From positions 1 to 6,509 of the forward strand of contig JAPWUZ010000152.1 in assembly GCA_028275265.1 (NCBI GenBank): a stretch of 6,509 bases of DNA, given 5' to 3'. This document shows, one piece after another, positions 1-6,026 of this stretch; positions within the stretch are counted from its first letter, which is position 1; each line of letters begins with the position of its first letter. Both the position numbers and the translations under genes were made by a program. The stretch is from Armatimonadota bacterium. Lineage in GTDB: Bacteria > Armatimonadota > HRBIN16. Under the pieces are notes generated by a model. That model saw nothing but the letters and a program-made list of their open reading frames with translations, was not told the origin of the DNA and made no database searches.

Positions 1-1
1 G

Positions 2-502
2 CAACGCAACGCGCCCATACTTGCCGAACTCATTGGCTACGCCATGACCGCCGATGCCTACCATATCACTGCTCCCGACCCGGAGGGCGAAGGTGCAAGG
101 CGTGTCATGGAACTGGCGATGCGCAAATCAGGCATCAGCCCAGAGCAGGTGGACTATATCAACGCACACGGCACCTCTACCCCCGCCAACGACCGACTGG
201 AAACGCTGGCTATCAAACGCGCTTTCGGTGAACATGCCTATCGGCTGGCAGTGAGCTCGACCAAATCGATGACAGGACACCTTCTGGGTGCGGCGGGCGC
301 AATCGAAGCCATCGCTACCGTGCTTGCCATCCAGCATCAGCTTGCCCCGCCCACCATCAACTATCAAACGCCCGACCCGGAATGCGACCTGGACTATGTG
401 CCCAATGAGGCGCGTGCCATGAAGATAGACATCGCGCTGTCGAACTCCTTCGGCTTCGGCGGGCACAACGCGACACTGGTGTTTAAACGCTGGGAGGGCT
501 GA
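2..502 (+). CDS. fabF: 3-oxoacyl-ACP synthase II (FabF), C-terminal part
   Basis: FabF is the cytosolic condensing enzyme of type II fatty-acid synthesis. It joins malonyl-ACP to a growing acyl-ACP with release of CO2. The frame is open from base 2, so the gene began upstream; the ATG at 44 lies inside the conserved domain and is not the start. The visible 166 residues are the C-terminal 40% of a protein usually about 410 residues long. Both catalytic histidines are present: NAHGTSTP (His codon 167-169) and SMTGHLLGAAG (His codon 278-280). The conserved Lys of the SSTKS motif is at 263-265. The motifs PEGEGA, PPTIN, PDPECDLDYVPN and the C-terminal SNSFGFGGHNA loop are typical of FabF rather than FabH. 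The nucleophilic Cys lies outside the window. A FabF-like polyketide ketosynthase is possible but less likely given this close match. The next gene starts one base after the stop. Confidence 0.95.
   Translation, partial: QRNAPILAELIGYAMTADAYHITAPDPEGEGARRVMELAMRKSGISPEQVDYINAHGTSTPANDRLETLAIKRAFGEHAYRLAVSSTKSMTGHLLGAAGAIEAIATVLAIQHQLAPPTINYQTPDPECDLDYVPNEARAMKIDIALSNSFGFGGHNATLVFKRWEG
493..497 (+). promoter_or_regulatory. Shine-Dalgarno site of the URO-D-family gene, inside the fabF end
   Basis: GGAGG, within a longer GGGAGGG run at 492-498, lies about 6 bases before the ATG at 504. It is part of the last fabF codons. This supports the ATG at 504 as the true start and suggests that the two genes are translated in tandem from one mRNA. 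Confidence 0.75.
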
Positions 503-503
503 A

Positions 504-1574
504 ATGGCGGAATTGACCACGCACGAGCGCGTGAAACGGATGTACGAACACCGTGAGGCGGACCGCGTACCAATTACCGACAGCCCGTGGGGTGCCACGA
601 TAGAACGATGGCAGCGAGAGGGCATGCCGTCAGACGCGGATTTTGCCGAGTTCTTCGGACTGGACCGCTTCGCGCATATCGGCGTGGATAACAGCCCGCG
701 TTATCCCGTGAAGGTGCTGGAGGAGACGGAAGAGTACGTTATCTCCACCTCTCCCTGGGGAGTTACCTTCAAAAACTGGAAACACCGTGGCGGCGTGCCC
801 GAGTTTCTGGATTTCACCATCGTGGACCGGGATAGCTGGCAGGAAGCAAAAGCGCGGATGACGCCCACGCCCGACCGCATCCCATGGGACTACCTGAAGC
901 AACACTACCGCCGCTGGCGCGAGGAGGGCTACTGGATTAGCGCGGGATTGTGGTTCGGCTTCGACGTCACGCACTCGTGGGCGGTGGGAACCGAGCGGGT
1001 GCTGCTTGCCATCGTGGAAGACCCTGAGTGGCTGCTGGACATGTTCAACCACTTCTTAGACGTCGACCTTGCCCTGCTGGACATGCTGTGGGAGGCGGGT
1101 TATACCTTCGACGAAATCACCTGGCCTGACGACATGGGCTATAAGGGGCACCAGTTTTTCTCTGTAAGAACCTATCGCGAACTGCTAAAGCCGGTGCATC
1201 GGCGAGCATGTGAGTGGGCACAGGCGCATGGGGTGTACGTCCGTCTCCATTCCTGCGGGGATGTGCGTCCGTTCATCCCCGAGTTCATCGAAATCGGTGT
1301 GCAGATGCTGAACCCGATTGAGGTGAAGGCGGGCATGGAACCGACGGAGTTAAAAAAGCAGTATGGCGACCGGCTGGGCTTTCACGGGGGGCTGAACGCC
1401 GTGCTTTTCTACGACATGGAGGCGATGTTCGCCGAGATGGAACGGGTCATTCCCGTGATGAAGCAGGGAGGCGGCTATATCATCAGTTCCGACCACTCGG
1501 TGCCCGATAGCGTCAGCCTCGAGCAGTTCCGCGAGTTCGTGCGCAAGGCGAAGGAGCTGGGGCGCTACGACTAA
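504..1574 (+). CDS. URO-D-superfamily protein (methyltransferase/decarboxylase-like, not HemE)
   Basis: This complete 356-residue soluble protein resembles the uroporphyrinogen decarboxylase/MtaA-CmuA superfamily, a TIM-barrel fold that includes HemE and corrinoid-dependent methyltransferases. Visible signs are an N-terminal TTHERVKRMYEHREADRVPI stretch, an acidic barrel strand DEITWPDDMGYKG (residues 203 onward), a strand ending in LHSCGD (His249, Cys251, Asp253) and the FHGGLNA segment. The HxC pair is where MtaA-type enzymes place two zinc ligands. The third ligand, usually a Cys near the C terminus, is not evident; the matching stretch reads SSDHSVPD (Asp330, His331), so His or Asp might substitute. 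The HemE signature with the Met-Arg-Gln-Ala-Gly-Arg core is absent, so HemE is unlikely. No corrinoid protein or activase is in the window, and the substrate is unknown. The ATG is supported by a good ribosome binding site. Family placement is firm; function is open. Confidence 0.85.
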   Translation: MAELTTHERVKRMYEHREADRVPITDSPWGATIERWQREGMPSDADFAEFFGLDRFAHIGVDNSPRYPVKVLEETEEYVISTSPWGVTFKNWKHRGGVPEFLDFTIVDRDSWQEAKARMTPTPDRIPWDYLKQHYRRWREEGYWISAGLWFGFDVTHSWAVGTERVLLAIVEDPEWLLDMFNHFLDVDLALLDMLWEAGYTFDEITWPDDMGYKGHQFFSVRTYRELLKPVHRRACEWAQAHGVYVRLHSCGDVRPFIPEFIEIGVQMLNPIEVKAGMEPTELKKQYGDRLGFHGGLNAVLFYDMEAMFAEMERVIPVMKQGGGYIISSDHSVPDSVSLEQFREFVRKAKELGRYD

Positions 1575-1578
1575 GTGT

Positions 1579-1823
1579 TCAGGTCACCAGGTCAAACGGC
1601 AGGTCGCTGAGGTCGCGCAATCGTCTACCATGGATCAGCGTATGAAGCATGTCTGCCTGACCGCTGTTGTTGACCGCAGCAATCGCATCCTCAAGCTCGG
1701 GCAGTGCAAACTGCTGGGAGAGTCTCCATCAGACCAGTTCGGCACACCATTTTTATCCACGAAGAGTAGATACTTGCATATCTGCACCAGACACTCGGTA
1801 CGAAATCGCGAAATGTTGTTCAT
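1579..1823 (-). pseudogene. small frameshifted gene downstream of the DNA methyltransferase
   Basis: The first part opens at ATG 1823-1821, which overlaps the methyltransferase stop, and reads MNNISRFRTECLVQICKY up to about NWSDG. Near 1722-1731 the protein-like reading moves to another frame. That frame gives RLSQQFALPELEDAIAAV, then an NNSGQADMLHTLIHGRR stretch, and ends in RDLSDLPFDLVT at a TGA at 1581-1579. The span is 245 bases, one short of 82 codons, so a single lost base would explain the break. In the first frame the reading would continue to a stop at 1637-1635 through an atypical Ser/Arg/Cys-rich tail. A TGA in the second frame just before the junction means that frame cannot be extended upstream. 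I see no heptanucleotide slippery site, so programmed frameshifting is unlikely; a mutation or a sequence error fits better. I do not recognise the family. A remnant of a modification-linked protein is a guess from position only. The end lies 4 bases from the convergent URO-D gene. Confidence 0.5.
1820..1823 (-). other. ATGA stop-start overlap between methyltransferase and small downstream gene
   Basis: On the minus strand, ATG (1823-1821) of the small downstream frame overlaps TGA (1822-1820) of the methyltransferase. No well-spaced Shine-Dalgarno sequence precedes the ATG; the only candidate, GGTGA, is too close. Reinitiation by the terminating ribosome is therefore the likely mode of translation. 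This arrangement is the main argument that the small frame is, or was, a real gene. Confidence 0.6.
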
Positions 1824-3160
1824 TTCACCAGCCCAACCACGTATTCTTCATGCATCCGCTGCTCGATGCCGCTGCAACTGTGTCCATGACGGCTCACGGG
1901 CATCATACGCCGGTCCCGATGGATACGCCGGGTTCCGATACCCACCACCCGAAATCCCACGCTTTGCGCGATTTCTCCGAGACACTCTCCTGCCCGTGTA
2001 TCGACACCGCGCATCCGCGAACTGGCCACTACAAATATTGCGCATCGTCCCGGTTGCAGCACCCGATAAGCTTCCCGCATCGTCAGCATCATATCCCGGT
2101 AGTATCTGTCCAGTACCCGGGCTTTGTGGGTGTCTACCTCGCCTACCGCTGTGATAACGCGCTCGACCGGGGCGGGAAGTGGCTCCTCTGCAGCCGGGCG
2201 CAGTGTGTCGCTGCCCAGATAGGCCCTCCGGTGTGAGGCGAGCACGCCAACTGGATAACCAAACCATACGAGTGAAAACTTATGCGCGCGCATGTAATCG
2301 ATGGCGTCACCAGCATAGGGTGGCGAAGTGATGACAAGGTGAATACTGTTATCCTGAAGGGGAAGCGATCGAGCGTCTCCATATACAATAGCAATCTGCC
2401 CGTCTCTCCGTTCGCTCTGTTCAATGCTAGCCACGTTTTTGCGCAGCCTCCTGGCGAATTCCTCGATAGCAGAGCGAGGTACTTTGTCCTTCGCACGGTG
2501 CGGGCGAGTATGTGCCAAGTCGATAGCCAGGGATACCCCTCCCGACTTTGTCACAATAATGCCCGAGAAACAGAGGCGCAAAAAGCGACGAATTGAAGCG
2601 TCCGGCTCCGCCTCTATTTCTAACAGCAGTGCCATCAGCTCGAGCTGCGTTTGAGGAGCAAACCAGTAGCTTAGAAAGCCCCTAGTTTCCTCGTCGAAAC
2701 GCTGCCTGAGCTCCTGCTGCAATCTCTCTGAGTTTCTCGTCAGCGTCATGTAAGCACGGTTGCATACTCCCAGCCCGCTTTGAAATGCGCGAGCAGGGTC
2801 GGGAGGGTCTACCTTTGCCTGCGAGAGAAGCAACGCCAGTGGGTCTACATCGCTACCAATACCCTTTCTCTCCAGCAGGGCTGCTTCCACCATCGTCGTG
2901 CCAGAACCTACCATCGGGTCCAGTACCACTTCCCCTGCCTGCGTCAGATGCTCGATGAACAAACGGGGCAAAGCTGGTGGGTATTTCGCGGGGAACGCGT
3001 GAAGGTTATGTAAGCCTGAAGTATCAGAGGCTTCTGCAAAGTCGAGGTCACCCTGCAATAAGTCCCTTAACACCTCCGCCAAGCACGGTGATACACTTGT
3101 AGCAGGTAGCTGCCGAGAGCTGCTATGCGGGTCGATAACCAGTTGCCCCTGTCGCGCCAT
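1820..3160 (-). CDS. DNA methyltransferase, probably N4-cytosine type (TSPPY motif)
   Basis: This is a complete 446-residue S-adenosylmethionine-dependent DNA methyltransferase. In order it shows a motif X-like HAFPAKYPPALPR (residues 54-66), the SAM-binding motif I DPMVGSGTT (81-89), an acidic SDVDPLA strand (103-109), a roughly 165-residue middle section that may hold target recognition, and catalytic motif IV TSPPY (278-282). The last continues into an AIDYMRAHKFSLVWFG stretch, typical of one family of site-specific DNA methyltransferases. TSPPY rather than DPPY or NPPY favours N4-cytosine over N6-adenine, but motif IV alone does not prove this. The start is fixed by an in-frame TAG directly before the ATG. 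The gene follows ctaA by 22 bases with its own ribosome binding site. No nuclease gene is recognisable in the window, so it is an orphan here or part of a decayed pair. Hand-counted 60-base samples give about 47-60% GC, against 65-70% in the upstream membrane-protein gene, a weak hint of transfer. Confidence 0.88.
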   Translation of the reverse strand: MARQGQLVIDPHSSSRQLPATSVSPCLAEVLRDLLQGDLDFAEASDTSGLHNLHAFPAKYPPALPRLFIEHLTQAGEVVLDPMVGSGTTMVEAALLERKGIGSDVDPLALLLSQAKVDPPDPARAFQSGLGVCNRAYMTLTRNSERLQQELRQRFDEETRGFLSYWFAPQTQLELMALLLEIEAEPDASIRRFLRLCFSGIIVTKSGGVSLAIDLAHTRPHRAKDKVPRSAIEEFARRLRKNVASIEQSERRDGQIAIVYGDARSLPLQDNSIHLVITSPPYAGDAIDYMRAHKFSLVWFGYPVGVLASHRRAYLGSDTLRPAAEEPLPAPVERVITAVGEVDTHKARVLDRYYRDMMLTMREAYRVLQPGRCAIFVVASSRMRGVDTRAGECLGEIAQSVGFRVVGIGTRRIHRDRRMMPVSRHGHSCSGIEQRMHEEYVVGLVK

Positions 3161-3171
3161 CTATGGATATT

Positions 3172-3176
3172 CCTCC
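3172..3176 (-). promoter_or_regulatory. Shine-Dalgarno site of the DNA methyltransferase
   Basis: GGAGG, within AGGTGGAGG on the minus strand, sits 11 bases before the ATG at 3160, in the short gap after ctaA. The spacing is slightly long but the match is strong. An in-frame TAG immediately before the ATG excludes a more upstream start. Confidence 0.65.
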
Positions 3177-3182
3177 ACCTGC

Positions 3183-4133
3183 TCATTTTACCACAGAGGC
3201 AGAGGGAATGGGGTGCTGTACGGAGGCAGGAGCCTGCTCTGCTGCCAAGGCAGCCGCCGAGAGCAACACCAGCACCACCCAGAGCATATCCGACAGCAGC
3301 AGGTGCAGCAACTGCATCCACACCGGAGCCTTTAACACCACATTGACCGCCCCAGCCAGCAGCTGTACCACGTACAGTAGCATCAACGCTATCACCAGGC
3401 GCGCTACCACCGGGTGCGGACGCTGATTCAGCACCCAGATGCCTGCTGCGGAGAGGTACACTCCAGCCATCACAGCCACTATCGGGTGAATCGGGCGGAT
3501 GGCGATGAGCGTGCGCACCAGAGGCGATTGTTCGGGCTGAACACCCAGCCCCAGAAAGAGCGTGTCGCCCAGCGCAATCACCGCCCCAGTCACACCGACG
3601 ACCAGCATCACCAGCAATTCGCTAATCAGCACGGACAGTACCCTGCCCTGCCCACGCAACCGAAACGCCGCGCCACCCGATGCCCACCACGCCGTTAAAG
3701 TCAGCGATGCCAGCAACAGGAAGGTATTCACCAGATGAACCGCCATCGATATCGCCCGCGCGACCGAGGTGTTGTGCGCCACCCACTCGAAAAGCACCAG
3801 CCCTGCGCCCACCAACGCCTCGGTGATGATGAAAAAGAGCGACAGCGCAGCTCCCAGACGAACAACATGTTTGCGCGGATACGCACGAAACGCCCACACG
3901 AACATAGCCACCACCGCCAGCAGCGCCAACCCGCTACTGGCGCGATGGGCGAATTCGATCAGCGTTTCCACCGACTGTGGGCGTGGGATAATCTCGCCGT
4001 TGCACGTGGGCCAGTGGCTTCCGCAACCCGCGCCGCTGCCCGTCGCCCGCACAAAAGCGCCCCATAGGACCACCAGAACGTTATATGCCAGCACGCCCCA
4101 GCTGAATGTGGCGAAACGACTCACGGCACTCAC
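3183..4133 (-). CDS. ctaA: heme A synthase (CtaA/COX15 family)
   Basis: CtaA is an integral membrane enzyme that oxidises the C8 methyl of heme O to give heme A for aa3-type cytochrome oxidases. The 316 residues fit about eight membrane helices, in two four-helix halves. The first outer loop carries a GAFVRATGSGAGCGSHWPTC stretch with the functional cysteine pair Cys37 and Cys44. The helix-2 motif is EFAHR (Glu60, His63). The other heme-ligand histidines are visible as AVHLVNT (His133), RPIHP (His216) and LLHLLLSD (His277). The second cysteine pair found in the Bacillus enzyme is absent. Translation probably starts at GTG 4133-4131, nine bases after the upstream gene. A second in-frame GTG at 4124-4122, preceded by GGGGTGA, is an equally good candidate and would shorten the protein by three residues. 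No ctaB or oxidase subunit gene is nearby, so this gene lies apart from the usual cta cluster. Heme A use implies aerobic respiration. Confidence 0.93.
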   Translation of the reverse strand: MSAVSRFATFSWGVLAYNVLVVLWGAFVRATGSGAGCGSHWPTCNGEIIPRPQSVETLIEFAHRASSGLALLAVVAMFVWAFRAYPRKHVVRLGAALSLFFIITEALVGAGLVLFEWVAHNTSVARAISMAVHLVNTFLLLASLTLTAWWASGGAAFRLRGQGRVLSVLISELLVMLVVGVTGAVIALGDTLFLGLGVQPEQSPLVRTLIAIRPIHPIVAVMAGVYLSAAGIWVLNQRPHPVVARLVIALMLLYVVQLLAGAVNVVLKAPVWMQLLHLLLSDMLWVVLVLLSAAALAAEQAPASVQHPIPSASVVK

Positions 4134-4142
4134 CCCAGAGGA

Positions 4143-6026
4143 TTATCTAGCCTGATTATACCCCAGATGGGTCAGCACGATGGGGGGCGGGCGTATTTCC
4201 AGCACCACCACAGATTTTTCACGGAACCGCTCGACCAGAGCACCCCGTCGGATGGCATCCATCAGTAACCGACGCCAGTGCTCGCGCTCTGCCCCTGGCG
4301 GCACGAACACCAGATTCTGCAGCACGTACTGGTATCCCATGCGGTGCAGCATCTGTACCAGCATATCGCCGTCGGTCAACGAGCCGTAGTCAATAAGGGT
4401 ATGGTGTCCCGGGTTGCCCCACAGGTAGCGTCGCTGCAGGTAGAAGCCGCGTGTTTCGTCGTAGAGTATCACGCCCGCTTCGCGAGGGGTGTTCTGGTTG
4501 ATCCACCGGCAGGCATGCCACAAACCGGGCAAAGCGCGTTCCAGGTATGCAGATGCCCCTTCGCGCCATACAGTCAGCGTCCTGCCCCACAAAGGCGATA
4601 TGCCCATCACGCACCACAGCACCTGAAGCCCAATCGCCACCTGCATCGCCCACGCCGTCAGCCGGTGTTCCTTTTGCACCGCCAGCCAGCCGCACAACAA
4701 CGATACCAGCGGGAAGATAGTCATCAAATAACGCACCTGTTGCATCAGCACAAACCACAGAGCCAGCGACACCAGCGAGAAGAGTATCCACCAACGTGCG
4801 GCGTCGGGCAGCCTACGCAGAAACAGCAGCGGTATCAGCCCTGCCAAATACACGAACCCCACCGACCCCACAAACGGCAGGGGGTCAAAGAAGCGGTTCC
4901 AGTAGAAGGTCAAGTTGAACGGCGCCATCAGCAGTTTGTACGGCTCGCGACCCAGCCCGAATGCCAGCTGCGCCTCGCGGTAGATACGGGCGTTTTCCGC
5001 CGTCCAGTTGCGCCCGCCGAATAGCTCGTAGAAATAGGGATAGACGGGATTGCCGGTGTAGATGTAGGTCTTGATGTACCACGGCGCGCCCACCAGCACC
5101 ACGAGAACGACGCACCCTGCAATCTCGGCGAACCGCACCTGCCGCCGGCGCGCCATCTCCCACAGCAACAGCAACGCCAGCAACCCCACACTGCCCAGCG
5201 CGGTCATCTTGGTTCCCAGCGCAAGACCGCCCGTCAAACCCGCCAGCACCAGCCATCTGCGGCGAATGGCGACGTCCTCCTCGGCGGCGGCGTTCCACGC
5301 GGCAAGCAGGCAGAGCAGGGTGTAGGCAGTGGTGGCAAGGTCGGCGTAGGCGACGGTGGCCTCCCACAGCACCACAGGTACCGAAATCAGGCTCGCGGCA
5401 GCCCACGAACCGCTGAATCCTGCACGGCGCGCGAAGGCAAGCACGCCTGCCAGCGTGATGAGTAAGGTCGCCCAGTGGAACACCTTCGCCCCGCCTGCGC
5501 CCATGCCCACCCCCATCGCCCACAGGTATTGCATCTCTATTACGAAGGGGAAGTTCGAGTGGTGCATGAAGGGGATGTAACCGATACGTCCTTCACGCAA
5601 CCAGATGGCCGGGGCGGCTAAGTGGTAGGACAGTCCATCCCAGTCGGTGGCGGCAGGGGGCGACGCCACCATCGGCAGCGACCACAATGCAATCAGCGCG
5701 GGCAGAATCCATTGCTGCCACGTCATAGGGAGCGCGGGTTCTGCCACCCCACGCATCCGTCCCCACGCGATGATGCCGAGCAACAGCACAAACCCGAACG
5801 CCCCCCACAAAACATTGGCGTGCAGCCCGCCCAGCAGTCCCAGCGCCAGCACCAGGTAAGATAGCAAACCCGTGCTCAGCGCGAGTCCAAAAGCAAGGCG
5901 TTCCCCCGCATCCGTAAACGGTAACCGCCACCGGCGACACCACTGCCAGCCTGTCCACGCCAGCAGGGCAACCGCCAGCAGCGCGGGGATCCATCCCCAT
6001 ACCGCGTACAGCGTTACGCTATCCAC
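4143..6026 (-). CDS. polytopic membrane glycosyltransferase, GT39/ArnT-like
   Basis: This 627-residue protein has about 11-13 hydrophobic helices over residues 8-475, then a soluble C-terminal domain (about 490-620). The first large outer loop carries TDWDGLSYHLAAPAIWLREG, with Asp128 and Asp130. This matches the acidic motif that GT39/PMT- and RgtA/ArnT-like enzymes use with polyprenyl-phosphate sugar donors. Further family-like signs are FMHHSNFPFVIEMQYLW, TKMTALG, and APWYIKTYIYTGNPVYPYFY before a loop. The C-terminal domain contains NTPREAGVILYDETRGFYL, seen in large membrane glycosyltransferases of unknown acceptor. The likely role is sugar transfer to a lipid, glycan or protein on the outer face of the membrane; donor and acceptor cannot be told. 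The start is GTG 6026-6024, supported by a GAGGAG ribosome binding site, and it overlaps the upstream hydrolase gene by 13 bases. GC is high (65-70% in hand-counted samples), which opens long meaningless frames on the opposite strand. Confidence 0.8.
   Translation of the reverse strand: MDSVTLYAVWGWIPALLAVALLAWTGWQWCRRWRLPFTDAGERLAFGLALSTGLLSYLVLALGLLGGLHANVLWGAFGFVLLLGIIAWGRMRGVAEPALPMTWQQWILPALIALWSLPMVASPPAATDWDGLSYHLAAPAIWLREGRIGYIPFMHHSNFPFVIEMQYLWAMGVGMGAGGAKVFHWATLLITLAGVLAFARRAGFSGSWAAASLISVPVVLWEATVAYADLATTAYTLLCLLAAWNAAAEEDVAIRRRWLVLAGLTGGLALGTKMTALGSVGLLALLLLWEMARRRQVRFAEIAGCVVLVVLVGAPWYIKTYIYTGNPVYPYFYELFGGRNWTAENARIYREAQLAFGLGREPYKLLMAPFNLTFYWNRFFDPLPFVGSVGFVYLAGLIPLLFLRRLPDAARWWILFSLVSLALWFVLMQQVRYLMTIFPLVSLLCGWLAVQKEHRLTAWAMQVAIGLQVLWCVMGISPLWGRTLTVWREGASAYLERALPGLWHACRWINQNTPREAGVILYDETRGFYLQRRYLWGNPGHHTLIDYGSLTDGDMLVQMLHRMGYQYVLQNLVFVPPGAEREHWRRLLMDAIRRGALVERFREKSVVVLEIRPPPIVLTHLGYNQAR

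Noticed and set aside
128..1052. Two long minus-strand frames opposite fabF and the URO-D gene.
   Set aside because: Both face strongly conserved genes and have atypical composition with no recognisable motif.
504..1574. Annotation as HemE, uroporphyrinogen decarboxylase of heme synthesis.
   Set aside because: The HemE N-terminal Arg-Gln-Ala-Gly-Arg signature is missing and the HxC pair points to the methyltransferase-like side of the superfamily, despite ctaA being nearby on the other strand.
1581..1614. Four copies of AGGTC at irregular spacing (1581, 1589, 1601, 1610), like iterons.
   Set aside because: Spacings of 8, 12 and 9 bases are irregular, and on the minus strand the copies encode repeated Asp-Leu residues (RDLSDLPFDLVT), which explains them.
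1745..1760. A-rich run (five A on the minus strand) as a possible programmed frameshift site for the small gene.
   Set aside because: The second frame has a TGA between this run and the junction, so slipping here would terminate at once.
1630..2236. Overlapping + strand frames of 174 and 189 residues.
   Set aside because: They are antisense to the methyltransferase and the small broken gene, with His/Pro/Arg/Cys-rich composition, and no ribosome binding site was seen.
4278..5024. A 248-residue open frame on the + strand.
   Set aside because: It lies opposite the membrane glycosyltransferase, is rich in His, Gln, Arg and Pro, and has no family-like motif; high GC leaves such frames open by chance.
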